Shown in pieces: positions 17,980-26,448 of a stretch of 64,000 nucleotides of DNA. Both the position numbers and the translations under genes were made by a program. The notes beneath the pieces were generated by a model, which saw only the letters and a list, made by a program, of their open reading frames with translations, was not told where the DNA came from and made no database searches. The stretch lies in contig NZ_JBHRTR010000018.1 of the NCBI RefSeq assembly GCF_042646425.1, positions 1-64,000 on the forward strand. Reading direction: 5' to 3'. Numbering within the stretch: position 1 is the first letter of the stretch; every line of letters begins with the position of its first letter. The stretch is from Marinibaculum pumilum (GTDB lineage: Bacteria > Pseudomonadota > Alphaproteobacteria > Ferrovibrionales > Ferrovibrionaceae).

Positions 17980-18141
17980 GGCACCCCTCCGGACCCGCCG
18001 AGATCCCAGCCTAACCCGCACCGCCAGCTGCGCCCAGACACATTGCCGGCAGCTGCGGACGCAGACGGACATGAAACCGCGACGCGCCTGCTGCTATGGT
18101 GCCGGACGGAATCGGCAGCGGGGTACGGAGGACCGGGAAGG

Positions 18142-18558
18142 ATGGGACAGCAGGCCTGGCACCAGAACCCGCCCAAGTCGGAGACGAAGACCGGCGACAG
18201 CAAGACGCTGAACATCTCCTTCGGCCTGTCCGGCTGCATCGGCCAGATGACGGAGACCAGCCAGTACGCCTTCAACATCGCGCTCTACGGCCTGGGCCTC
18301 AGCCTGACGATGGGCATCGGCCAGATGGACCAGTACCTTAACGCGATGGTGGACCTGGCCGTCGACGGCTCCCTGAACGAGAAGAACGGCCATCACGCCA
18401 TGAAGGTCACCGGGGTCGCGGCAGAGGTCAACGCGCTGAGCAAGGCATCCGCCGACCTGAAGTCCGGCGCCGTCGGCGTGGACAGCCTGGTGATCGGCAC
18501 CTTCCAGTCGAAGGCCGCGATCCAGACGAAGATCCCCGGCATCGAGATCAACGGCTAG
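18142..18558 (+). CDS. unrecognised small protein, first gene of T6SS accessory island
   Basis: A 138-residue protein of no family I recognise. It has an early tryptophan (W6), a polar stretch, then a hydrophobic beta- or membrane-like segment (NISFGLSGCIGQ, then SQYAFNIALYGLGLSLTMGIGQ), a helical part and a C-terminal KIPGIEI motif. No cleavable signal peptide. GGAGG lies 10 bases before the ATG. It is 16 bases upstream of the long helical protein and on the same strand as the DUF2169, DUF4150 and DUF3540 genes. Its layout resembles the starts of the proteins at 18575 and 20912: N-terminal tryptophan, Ser/Thr-rich strand, hydrophobic segment, PG-(I/M) motif. Cargo, spike accessory or effector roles are all possible. 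Confidence 0.7.
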   Translation: MGQQAWHQNPPKSETKTGDSKTLNISFGLSGCIGQMTETSQYAFNIALYGLGLSLTMGIGQMDQYLNAMVDLAVDGSLNEKNGHHAMKVTGVAAEVNALSKASADLKSGAVGVDSLVIGTFQSKAAIQTKIPGIEING

Positions 18559-18574
18559 CGGGAAGGATACCGGA

Positions 18575-20674
18575 ATGGCCCAGCAGCCGGTCTGGTCGGG
18601 GACCTATAATGCCGACCAGTACAAATGCACGACCTCCTTCGTCTTCGACTTCAGCCTGGGGGCGTCGTTCACGAAGTACTATGACCGCAACGTCACGATG
18701 TATTTCGGCATCTCGGCCTATCTCTATCTCGTCGCGCTGACGAACCTGGAGTTCAGCGGCGGCCCGGCCCTGAAGTTCCTGGCCCCCGGCATGACCCTGG
18801 CGAAGACCACGGGCGAGACCGCGATCAAGGGCGCCAGCGCCAAGGCCAATGCGGCAAAGGTCGGGGTGAACAAGAAAAAGCTCTCCGCCGAGGGGCTGCG
18901 CAGCCAGATCTATGCCGGAATCCGCGAGAATCTGGGCACCGGCGCCCAAGTCGCCGGCGCCGACATCAATGTCGACGCCCAGCAGCACAACGATGAGGGC
19001 GGCGGTGCGCCGCAGGTGCAGGACCCGCCCGGGCCCGGCGTGGGGTCGCTGGCCGCGGTGCCGGTCGGTGCGATCGCCGAGGAGGCCGCCGGCAAGGCCA
19101 CCCGGGAGGCGGCGGGAACCGCCGCCAAGGATGCGGCCAGGACGGTCGCCGGCGATGCCGGGAAGGATGCGGCAGAGAAGGCGGCGAAGGACGCCGCGGA
19201 GACGGCGGCGAAGAAGCCGGCCAAGGAGGCTGCGGAGAAGGCGGCCGAGAAGGCCGCCGCCGAGGGCCTGAACGCCGCCAAGCAGGCCGGCAGGGAGGCG
19301 GGGGAAAGGGCCGCGAAGGAGGCGGCCGACAAGGCCGCCGAGGCGGCGAAGGCGGCCCGGGCGGCGGCGGAGAAGGCCGCCGAAGACGCCGCGGAGGCGG
19401 CGAAGGGTGCCGCCGCGAAGGTCGCCGAGCAGCAGGCCAAGGAAGCCGCCGAAAAGGCCGCCGAAGAGGCCGCCGGTGCCGCCAGGCAGGCGGCGAAGGA
19501 AGCGGCGGAGAAAGCCGCAAAGGCAGCGGAGGCGGCGGCGGAGGCGACGGCGAAGGAAGCGGGCGAAAAGGCCGGCAGCCAGGCCGCCGAGGAGGCCGCC
19601 CGGACGGCCAAGGCGGCCGCGTCGACCGCCAGGCAGGCCGCCGACGCGGCCACGAAGGCTGCGGAAGAGGCGGCCAGGACCGCTGCGAAGGAGGCGGCGG
19701 AAGCCGCGGCCAAAGCCGGCGGCAAGGATGCCGCGGCCGCAGCGGAAAAGGCGGCCATCGCCGAAGCCAAGGCGGAGATCGCGAAGGAGGCGGCAGCAGC
19801 GGCGTCGCACGATGCGGAGGCCGCCGCGGAGCGGGCGGCCGAAAAGGAAGCCGCCGCGGCGGCGGGAAAGCAGGCGGCGGAGCAGGCCGCCAAGGAGACC
19901 GCTGCCGCCAAGGCCGCCCGGGAGGCGGCCCAACAGGCCGCGAAGGACGCGGCGAAGGCGCAGGCGGAAGCCGAGGCCAGGGCCGCCGCCGAACGGGAGG
20001 CCCGCGAGGCCGCCGCCAAAGAGGCCGCAGACGCCCTGGCCAACGAGATCAAGGCAAATGCCAGGCAGGTCGCGCAGGACAGGGCCTACAAGGAAGCCGA
20101 GGAGCAGATCGAGAAGGCGGCGGAAGCGGCTGCCAAGAAGGCCGCCCACGGGGCGGAGAAGCAGGCACTGGAGAAGGCGGCCAGGGAAGCGGCCGAGAAG
20201 GCCGCACAGGACGCCGCGAAGGAAGCCGTCGCGAAGGCCGCCACGAAGCAAGCCATCGAGAAGGCGGCGCAGAAGGCCGCGGCCGAAGCCGCGCTGAGCC
20301 TGAAGGCCGAGATCCTGCACGGTCTGCCTCTGCTGGCGTTCGACCGCGCGGTGGAGGCCGCGAAACGGTTCGGCTGGGATCCGCACATGGCCAAGAAACT
20401 GGAGGAAGAGGCGGAGAAAGCCGGCGAGGCGGCGCATGGCGAAAAGACAGCGGAACCGGCGGCGTCACCGGCCCGGCTGAACGCGGCGCTGAAGGAGGCC
20501 GAACGCAGCTATGTCCGGTTCCTGCGCGCCGATGCCGGTACGGGCAGCGACAATGCCGCCTCGCTGATCCGGGCGGAGGAGGCCCTGCAGCGGAGCCTGA
20601 CCCGGCTGGCCCAAGCGGAGGGCAGGCCCACGCCCCCCGACCTCGCCCGCCTGTTCACCCGCAATGACCGGTAG
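18575..20674 (+). CDS. 699-residue protein with ~410-residue Ala/Lys/Glu-rich helix
   Basis: Unrecognised family. Residues 1-135 form a non-repetitive N-terminal domain (W7, hydrophobic segment YFGISAYLYLVALTNLEF, motif FLAPGMTL). Residues about 165-573 are made almost entirely of A, K, E, D and R in short repeats such as AAEKAAKEAAE, expected to form one very long amphipathic helix or coiled coil. The tail (574-699) is mixed helical (HGLPLLAFDRAVEAAKRFGW, then EAERSYVRFLRADAG). GGGAAGG precedes the ATG by a short spacer. The repeats vary in codons throughout and no stop interrupts 2.1 kb, which argues for a selected protein. TolA- or LEA-like composition is convergent and does not give a function. 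Context suggests a T6SS-linked secreted or scaffold protein. Confidence 0.8.
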   Translation: MAQQPVWSGTYNADQYKCTTSFVFDFSLGASFTKYYDRNVTMYFGISAYLYLVALTNLEFSGGPALKFLAPGMTLAKTTGETAIKGASAKANAAKVGVNKKKLSAEGLRSQIYAGIRENLGTGAQVAGADINVDAQQHNDEGGGAPQVQDPPGPGVGSLAAVPVGAIAEEAAGKATREAAGTAAKDAARTVAGDAGKDAAEKAAKDAAETAAKKPAKEAAEKAAEKAAAEGLNAAKQAGREAGERAAKEAADKAAEAAKAARAAAEKAAEDAAEAAKGAAAKVAEQQAKEAAEKAAEEAAGAARQAAKEAAEKAAKAAEAAAEATAKEAGEKAGSQAAEEAARTAKAAASTARQAADAATKAAEEAARTAAKEAAEAAAKAGGKDAAAAAEKAAIAEAKAEIAKEAAAAASHDAEAAAERAAEKEAAAAAGKQAAEQAAKETAAAKAAREAAQQAAKDAAKAQAEAEARAAAEREAREAAAKEAADALANEIKANARQVAQDRAYKEAEEQIEKAAEAAAKKAAHGAEKQALEKAAREAAEKAAQDAAKEAVAKAATKQAIEKAAQKAAAEAALSLKAEILHGLPLLAFDRAVEAAKRFGWDPHMAKKLEEEAEKAGEAAHGEKTAEPAASPARLNAALKEAERSYVRFLRADAGTGSDNAASLIRAEEALQRSLTRLAQAEGRPTPPDLARLFTRNDR
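19069..20310 (+). repeat. low-complexity Ala/Lys/Glu-coding repeat tract
   Basis: About 1.2 kb of degenerate GCC/GCG, AAG and GAG codons encoding the long helix of the 699-residue protein. The period is irregular at DNA level but often 11 residues (AAxKAAxEAAx-like). It gives rise to long false open frames in all other frames. The region is a likely site of replication slippage and assembly error, so its exact length should be regarded with caution. Confidence 0.8.
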
Positions 20675-20911
20675 CGCGGTCCGGTCCGGCGGTCGCCCCA
20701 TTCCGGCATGCCAGCGGCCACCATGCCAGACGAAAGTCCGGTGACATGGGCGGTGGCGCCGCGACATCCTCCACCGGCTTGGCTGATTGGCCTTGCAGAA
20801 CCCGGCCCGGTCCCAACAATGACGGGGAACGGTTCGTCGCGGCCGTGACCCGGTGGTGAACCGGTTGTCGCGGGCGGAAGCCGGATCATTGGCAGGCCGG
20901 GACGAAGGACG
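20675..20911. other. intergenic gap inside the T6SS accessory island
   Basis: The largest gap in the plus-strand run. It contains an imperfect 16-base direct repeat (GAACGGTTCGTCGCGG at 20827-20842 and GAACCGGTTGTCGCGG at 20858-20873). No terminator or confident promoter was found. It may carry a separate promoter for the genes from 20912 onward. Confidence 0.35.
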
Positions 20912-21334
20912 ATGGCGAACGACCTGAATGCACAGGGCAAGAAGGACTGGTACTGGCTGAACTTCGGCGTGTCGGAGACCACCAACAACGGGACCAGCAC
21001 GACCATCAACCTGAGCCTTCTGGCCAGCCCCTATATCGGCATGATGAAGGACATCTACCAGAAGTCCTCGACCGGCATGAAGATCTACCTGCCGGGCATC
21101 AATCTGACCATCAATCCGAAGCTCTATGACAAGTTCACGGCCCTGTCGTCGGAGGTCGGCGTCTCCGCCTATGCCAAGGAGGCGGTCGATACCGTCATCG
21201 ATGTCAAGGGCGTGAGCGCGGCGGTCAGCCCGATGGCGAAGATCGAGACGATCGCCGAGGCGGTACAGAAAGGCGTGAAGGCCGGCACCACCGCAATGTA
21301 TTGCGGCACCAAGACGATGAAGTCCTCGGTCTGA
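20912..21334 (+). CDS. unrecognised small protein next to DUF2169 gene
   Basis: A 140-residue protein with no recognised family. Starts with a polar leader and W13/W15 (KKDWYWLNFGV), then a Ser/Thr-rich strand (TSTTINLSLLASPYIGMM), the motif KIYLPGINLTI, and a helical C-terminal half (KEAVDTVIDVKGVS, KIETIAEAVQKGVKAG). GAAGGAC precedes the ATG. The gene ends 11 bases before the GTG start of the DUF2169 gene, suggesting co-translation. The general architecture parallels the proteins at 18142 and the N-terminal domain at 18575. In DUF2169 operons the neighbouring small protein is often cargo or a helper, so an effector or carrier role is possible but unproven. Confidence 0.7.
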   Translation: MANDLNAQGKKDWYWLNFGVSETTNNGTSTTINLSLLASPYIGMMKDIYQKSSTGMKIYLPGINLTINPKLYDKFTALSSEVGVSAYAKEAVDTVIDVKGVSAAVSPMAKIETIAEAVQKGVKAGTTAMYCGTKTMKSSV

Positions 21335-21345
21335 CGGGCCCCGCG

Positions 21346-24057
21346 GTGAAGGTCTACAAGCCACTGCGCCTGGGCTATCTGAGCCGGGTGGTGATGCATG
21401 CCGGGCAGGCCCGGCTGGCAGTCGCCCTGCTGAGCTACTTCCCCTTCGATGCACCGCGGCGCATCGGGCTGGAACAGGACATGTGGCAGGAGATCATGCC
21501 GGTCCTGGGCCAGCAGGTGCTCGACCCCTGCGACCCGAAGCCCCGGGCCGAGGTCCTGGTGCACGGCGCCTTCCATGCCGCCGGCGGCCAGGCGGTACCG
21601 AGCGGGCATGTGCGCCTGCAGCTGGGCGAGGCGATCGACAAGCGGCTGCGGGTATCCGGCCACCGGGAATGGCTGCGCTCCCCTGTCGGACGGGTCCATG
21701 CCAGCGCCCCGGTTCCGCTCGCCAGCCTGCCGCTGGACTGGCGCCATGCGTTCGGCGGCCATGACTGCAGCGACAATCCGGACGGCATCGGCCATTGGGG
21801 CCGGGCCAATGCCGACGGGCGCCGGCCGCTGCCCTGCCTAGAATATCCCGACGAGCCGATGGCCCTGCCGGACGACCATATCCGCCCCGCCGCGATGGCG
21901 CCGCGGCCGCTGACCCTGCCGGCGCGGCAGAAGCTGGCCGGCACCTACGACGCGCGCTGGTTCCGGCACCACCACCCGGGCTATCCGGCGGACATCGATC
22001 CCGACTTCTTCCTGGCCGCACCGCCCGATCAGGTCCTGCCGGGCTATTTCGCCGGCCGCGAAGCGTTCCGGCTGGAGGGCATGCACCCGGACCGGCCGGT
22101 CCAGTCCGGCCACCTGCCCGGCCTGCGCGCGCGCTGCTTCGTGGAGCGGAAGCCGGCCGGCACGGCGGCACCCGGTTTCGACGAAGTGCCGCTGCATGCC
22201 GACACCCTGTTCCTGTTCCCGGAGATCGGGCGCGGCATCCTGGCCCATCACGGCAGCGTGGCGGTGGAGGGGCTGGACGCGCTGGACATCGGCTACCTGA
22301 TCGCCGGTTTCGAGTGGCAGGAGGATGCGCCGCGCCCGCCGACCCACTGGCATCAAGCGCTGGAACGGCGGCGCGACCCTGCGGGCGGCGCGATGGCGCT
22401 GCTGGCGACCGACGATATCTGCCCCCTGGGCTGGGACGAGCCGACCCTGGAGGCCGCCCGCACGATCCGGCCGCTCGTCCCGCGCGAGAACCAGGGGGTG
22501 CCGCCGCGCCTCGTCCGCCTGTTCGACAAGGGGCGCGCGAAGGCCGCCGCGACGATGGCGGCCGCAGGGCTCGCCCCGCTGAAGGAGGAACCGCCGGCAG
22601 GTCCGCCGAAGGAACCGCCGGAGCTGAAGGAGATCATGGCCGCGTGCGAGGCGCTGAAGGGATTGACCCTGAACAGCCAGGCGGACGCGGACGCTTTCAA
22701 CGCGCAGATGCAGGCCATCGCCGAAAAGGTGGAACGCCTGGCGCGCGGCGAGACCTTCGAGACCCTGCGCGCCGCGCGGCAGGTGGCGGGCCGCTTCGGC
22801 TATGATTTCGACGACCTGCTGGCGCGGTCGCAGGCGGAGGCGGAGACCGACCCCGACGATGTCGCCGCGCGGATCATGCGCACCCTTCACCAGGGCGACG
22901 GAATGCTGCCGCCGGACCGAGCCGGCGAACTGGCAGCCGCACTGCCGCCGGACCTGCAGGGCGAGATGGCCGGCCATCTGCGGGAGGCCGCCGGCGGCAT
23001 CGCCGCCATGAAGCGCGACGGCGCCCACCTGCTGCCGCCGCCGGCCCGCTTGCCGGCCAGCCGCCAGGCGGCGAAGGCCCGTGTCCTGGCCGCGGCCCTA
23101 TCCTCGGGCCAGCCGCCGGCGGACCCCGCCATGGCCGGCCTGGACCTGAGTGGCCGGCGGCTGGACGGCATGAACCTGGCCGGGGTCGATTTCACCGGCA
23201 GCGACTTCACCGGTGCCTCGCTGATCGGGACAAATCTGGAAGGGGCCGGGCTGGCCCATGCCGACCTGAGCCGCGCGAACCTGTCCGGCGCCAGCCTGAA
23301 GGGTGCCAACCTGGACAAGGCGCGGATGGACGCGACCCTGTTCAACGGGGCGGACCTGAGCGGGCTGATCCTGACCGGGGTCGCGGGCGAACGCCTGTCC
23401 TTCGACGGCGGCACCCTGACCGACACGCGCTTCGTCGATGCCCGCATGCCTGGCGCCAGCTTCGCCGGCGCCAGCCTGTCGGGCACGATGTTCGACCGCT
23501 GCGAGATGCCGACCGCGGACTTCCGCAAGGCGAAACTGGCAGGGGCCACCTTCGCGGCCTGCCGGCTGCCGGGCGCCCATTTCGACGGCGCCGCCGGCAA
23601 GGGGCTGCTGATGCTCAACTGCATCGCACCCGGCGCCCGCTTCAACGGCTGCAGCATCGTGCAGTTCGCCGTCGGCGGCACGACGAACCTGGACGGGGCG
23701 AGCTTCCTGGGCTGCACGATGCCATCCTGCAACCTGAGCATGGCGTCGCTGCGGGGCGCGATGATCGCCGACAGCCTGCTGACCGGCGGCAACTTCATGC
23801 AGAGCGACCTGACCGGCGCGGATCTGTCGGGCAGCCATCTGCGGAATGCCGTGATGATGCGCGCCAACCTGACGGATGCCCGCCTAGAGGGCACCGATGC
23901 GATGCGCGCCAACCTGCTGCACGCCCGCTTCGACGGTGCGAAGCTGCAGGGCGCAAACCTCTATGGCGCAAACCTGATGAAGGCCGCGTTCCGCAAGACG
24001 GATCTGGGCACGGCCAACCTGGCCAAGACTCAGCTCGACCGGTCGAACGCACCCTGA
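21346..24057 (+). CDS. DUF2169 domain protein fused to pentapeptide repeats
   Basis: A 903-residue protein. Residues 1-300 match DUF2169 (VKVYKPLRLGYLSRV at the start and HAFGGHDCSDNPDGIGHWG near 134-152). DUF2169 proteins act as T6SS adaptors or chaperones, for example Atu3641 for the DNase effector Tde2 in Agrobacterium. Residues about 400-590 are charged and helical. Residues 595-903 are pentapeptide repeats (A(D/N)LXX pattern: NLAGVDFTGSDFTGASL, ADLSRANLSGASL), expected to form a right-handed quadrilateral beta-helix. The GTG at 21346 gives the expected family start; a longer TTG frame overlaps the upstream gene. Probable role: loading of a cargo onto the spike, inferred. Confidence 0.88.
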   Translation: MKVYKPLRLGYLSRVVMHAGQARLAVALLSYFPFDAPRRIGLEQDMWQEIMPVLGQQVLDPCDPKPRAEVLVHGAFHAAGGQAVPSGHVRLQLGEAIDKRLRVSGHREWLRSPVGRVHASAPVPLASLPLDWRHAFGGHDCSDNPDGIGHWGRANADGRRPLPCLEYPDEPMALPDDHIRPAAMAPRPLTLPARQKLAGTYDARWFRHHHPGYPADIDPDFFLAAPPDQVLPGYFAGREAFRLEGMHPDRPVQSGHLPGLRARCFVERKPAGTAAPGFDEVPLHADTLFLFPEIGRGILAHHGSVAVEGLDALDIGYLIAGFEWQEDAPRPPTHWHQALERRRDPAGGAMALLATDDICPLGWDEPTLEAARTIRPLVPRENQGVPPRLVRLFDKGRAKAAATMAAAGLAPLKEEPPAGPPKEPPELKEIMAACEALKGLTLNSQADADAFNAQMQAIAEKVERLARGETFETLRAARQVAGRFGYDFDDLLARSQAEAETDPDDVAARIMRTLHQGDGMLPPDRAGELAAALPPDLQGEMAGHLREAAGGIAAMKRDGAHLLPPPARLPASRQAAKARVLAAALSSGQPPADPAMAGLDLSGRRLDGMNLAGVDFTGSDFTGASLIGTNLEGAGLAHADLSRANLSGASLKGANLDKARMDATLFNGADLSGLILTGVAGERLSFDGGTLTDTRFVDARMPGASFAGASLSGTMFDRCEMPTADFRKAKLAGATFAACRLPGAHFDGAAGKGLLMLNCIAPGARFNGCSIVQFAVGGTTNLDGASFLGCTMPSCNLSMASLRGAMIADSLLTGGNFMQSDLTGADLSGSHLRNAVMMRANLTDARLEGTDAMRANLLHARFDGAKLQGANLYGANLMKAAFRKTDLGTANLAKTQLDRSNAP

Positions 24058-24075
24058 CGGGGGACGAGAAGGCGG

Positions 24076-24468
24076 ATGTTCAACAACACCTCGATGGGCG
24101 GGCAGAGCCTGGGCTTTCCCGATGTCTGCAAGACGCCGACCCCGGTCGGCTCGGTGCCGATCCCCTATCCGAACACGGCGGAGGAGCCGCTGAACCTGCC
24201 CTTCATGCCGTCGGTCTTCTACGGCTGCGGCCCGGCCCACGTGGTGTCCGGGGTGACCGAACTCAGCGAGGGCGACGAGCCCGGCGTCGGCATGGGGGTC
24301 GCCTCGGGCCAGGATTCCGGGCCGGAGCGGACGATCCTGCCCTCGATGACCGTCTTCGTGAACGGCCAGCCGGTCGACAAGATGACCTCGCCCACCAGCC
24401 ATAACGGCAACAATGCCATCGGCGCCAAGCTGGTCCCCAGCCAGGTGGTGACGATGACCCTGACCTGA
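24076..24468 (+). CDS. DUF4150 PAAR-like protein
   Basis: A 130-residue DUF4150 protein, a PAAR-like family. PAAR proteins form the conical metal-binding tip that sharpens the VgrG spike and carries effectors. Visible family features: PDVCKTPTP near the start, PIPYPNTA, and the late SPTSHNGNNAIGAKLVPSQV segment. There is no C-terminal toxin extension, so cargo would bind separately. It is 18 bases after the DUF2169 gene and 15 before the second pentapeptide gene. Together with the vgrG at 30 kb it could make an orphan spike. Confidence 0.88.
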   Translation: MFNNTSMGGQSLGFPDVCKTPTPVGSVPIPYPNTAEEPLNLPFMPSVFYGCGPAHVVSGVTELSEGDEPGVGMGVASGQDSGPERTILPSMTVFVNGQPVDKMTSPTSHNGNNAIGAKLVPSQVVTMTLT

Positions 24469-24483
24469 CGCGGGGCACGCGAG

Positions 24484-25695
24484 ATGGCCGAGAGCGCCCC
24501 GAACGAGAGCATCCTGAGTGGGATGCAGCGCGAGATCGAGGAGGCGGTCAGCGGCACCGTCTTCATGTCCCGCGACGAGCTGCTGCACGAATATAACGGC
24601 TGCCAGGTGCTGACCCGCATCGACACCGATGGCGAGGATCTGCGCGGCCTCGACCTCAGCCATGCGCTGTGGGAGGGCTGCAGCTTCCGAGGCGCCGACC
24701 TGCGCGGCAGCAACCTGTCCTCCGGCGTCTTCAACAACTGCCGTTTCGACGATGCCCTGCTGGACGGGACGGACGCCACCTCCGCGATGTTCAGCGGCTG
24801 CAGCTGGGAAGGCACGCAGTTCGGCGCCGCGCAGCTGCCGAGCGCGACCCTGTCGGATGGTTTTCTCCGCGGCGCCGACCTGCACCGGGTCGCGCTGGAC
24901 GGCGCCATCCTCAGCAAGCTGGACCTCAGCGGCTGCCGCCTGCCCCGGCAGCTGAAGCGCTGCGCCATCGCGAGCACGATCCTGCAGAAGGCTGACCTGT
25001 CGGGGGGGACCTACGAGCGCTGCGCCTTCGTCAACTGCGACACAGGCGCCATCGACCTGACCGGCGCCGTGCTGCTGCAATGCGTGCTGGTGAAGCCCGA
25101 CCTGGCGGAGGCACGGCTGCATGGGGTGCGGCTTAACCGCTGCAACATCGTCGAGGCGGTGCTGCCGGGACGCAGCTTCGACAGCCACGATTTCACTCAG
25201 ACCCAGTTCATCAAGGCGAAGATGCCGCGCTGCAGCCTGCGCGGCGCCCGCCTCGATCGCTGCAACTTCTTCGCCGCCGACCTGGCGGGCTGCGATTTCA
25301 CCGGGGCCGGCATCGCCAACGGCATCTTCACCGGTGCCGACCTGACCGGCGCGACCCTGGCGGGCGCGCAGCTGGGCGGCGCCAATTTCACTGAGGCGAA
25401 GCTGGCCCAGGCCGACCTCGCCGGGGCGCAGGCGAAGCATGCGAATTTCGGCAAGGCGGTGCTGACCGGCGCCGTGCTGCGGGACTGCGGCCTGGAACAT
25501 GCGCTGTTCGGCCATGCCGACCTGACCGATGTCGACGGCAGCGGCGCCAATCTCCACCGGGCGCGCTTCCATCGCGCGATCGAGGAACGGACCGACTGGC
25601 GGCGCGCGAACCGCAAGGCCGCGCTGGGCGACGACGAGGAACTGAAGCGTGCGGAGGACTGGCCCACCGCGCGCAAGGCCGGGGCGAAGGCCTGA
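24484..25695 (+). CDS. pentapeptide repeat protein of T6SS accessory island
   Basis: A 403-residue protein. After a short leader (residues 1-42) nearly all of residues 45-375 are pentapeptide repeats (LDLSHALWEGCSFRGADLRGSNL onward), with unusually many cysteines near the repeat centre (CSF, CRF, CSW, CNF). The tail (EERTDWRRANRKAALGDDEE) is charged. Pentapeptide proteins can mimic DNA (Qnr, MfpA) or act as scaffolds; in DUF2169/DUF3540 T6SS loci they are a constant partner of undefined function. Located between the PAAR-like and DUF3540 genes with short spacers, so in the same operon. Confidence 0.87.
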   Translation: MAESAPNESILSGMQREIEEAVSGTVFMSRDELLHEYNGCQVLTRIDTDGEDLRGLDLSHALWEGCSFRGADLRGSNLSSGVFNNCRFDDALLDGTDATSAMFSGCSWEGTQFGAAQLPSATLSDGFLRGADLHRVALDGAILSKLDLSGCRLPRQLKRCAIASTILQKADLSGGTYERCAFVNCDTGAIDLTGAVLLQCVLVKPDLAEARLHGVRLNRCNIVEAVLPGRSFDSHDFTQTQFIKAKMPRCSLRGARLDRCNFFAADLAGCDFTGAGIANGIFTGADLTGATLAGAQLGGANFTEAKLAQADLAGAQAKHANFGKAVLTGAVLRDCGLEHALFGHADLTDVDGSGANLHRARFHRAIEERTDWRRANRKAALGDDEELKRAEDWPTARKAGAKA

Positions 25696-25727
25696 TCGCT
25701 CCGGGCCGGCACAGGGAGAACCCGAAG

Positions 25728-26441
25728 ATGACCGAGACAAGGCTGGCAGAGGCGCCGCGGAACAGTTCGCCGACCGGTCCGGCACGCGGTACGGACATGG
25801 CCGGCGAGCATGTCTTCTCCGCCCATGTGCTGGGCGGCACCGCCGATCCGCGCCGCTTCCACCTGGCCTGCGGGGCCGACGGCGCGGAATCCGAGGCCGG
25901 CATGGCCGCCGGCTGCCTGATCCTGCCGGAGCCGGGCGACCTGGTGCTTTGCGGCGCCTGCCGGGACGGCACCGGAACCAGGGTCTACATCCTCTCGGTG
26001 CTGGTGCGTGCCGCCGCCGACCGGCCGCCGGTGCTCAGCCCGGCCGGCGGCCTGCATGTCGATGCCGCCCAGGGGCCCCTCACCCTGAGTGCCGGCACCA
26101 TGGTCCTGGAGGCTGCGACAGCGCTGCAGATGAAGGCGGCCACGGCCGACATGGAGGCCGGCGCCGGCACTTTCCGGATCGCCAGCGTGATGCTGGAAAG
26201 CCGCGCGGCGCTGGCCCGGATCGGCAGCCTGCAGCTGCTGGGCGAACGGCTGCTGTCGCTGGTCCGCTCGGTCTCCGGCCGGCACCAGCGCGCCACCCGC
26301 ACGGTGGAGGAACTGGACCAGCTGAAGGCCGGCGAGGTGGCGGTCAATGCCGAGCGCCTGATCACCAACCAGGCGCACCACATCGTCCATGTCTCGACCG
26401 AGGATATGCGCTTCGACGGCGCCCGCATCCATATGGGGTGA
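25728..26441 (+). CDS. DUF3540 domain protein
   Basis: A 237-residue protein matching DUF3540: the N-terminal beta barrel-like part has AAGCLILPEPGDLVLCGA, followed by a strand-rich middle (LHVDAAQGPLTLSAG) and a helical C-terminal half ending with EDMRFDGARIHMG. The C-terminal strand style resembles the tail repeats of VgrG. DUF3540 genes are found in DUF2169/pentapeptide/DUF4150 T6SS clusters; their role is unknown, and a spike-stacking or adaptor function would fit. AGGGAGAA precedes the ATG. Its stop is 7 bases from the convergent TPR gene. Confidence 0.87.
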   Translation: MTETRLAEAPRNSSPTGPARGTDMAGEHVFSAHVLGGTADPRRFHLACGADGAESEAGMAAGCLILPEPGDLVLCGACRDGTGTRVYILSVLVRAAADRPPVLSPAGGLHVDAAQGPLTLSAGTMVLEAATALQMKAATADMEAGAGTFRIASVMLESRAALARIGSLQLLGERLLSLVRSVSGRHQRATRTVEELDQLKAGEVAVNAERLITNQAHHIVHVSTEDMRFDGARIHMG

Positions 26442-26448
26442 GGCGCCC

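Noticed and set aside
18548..20437. A 629-residue reverse-strand frame rich in Leu, Arg and Gly
   Set aside because: It is the antisense image of the Ala/Lys/Glu codon tract; low-complexity and without any family.
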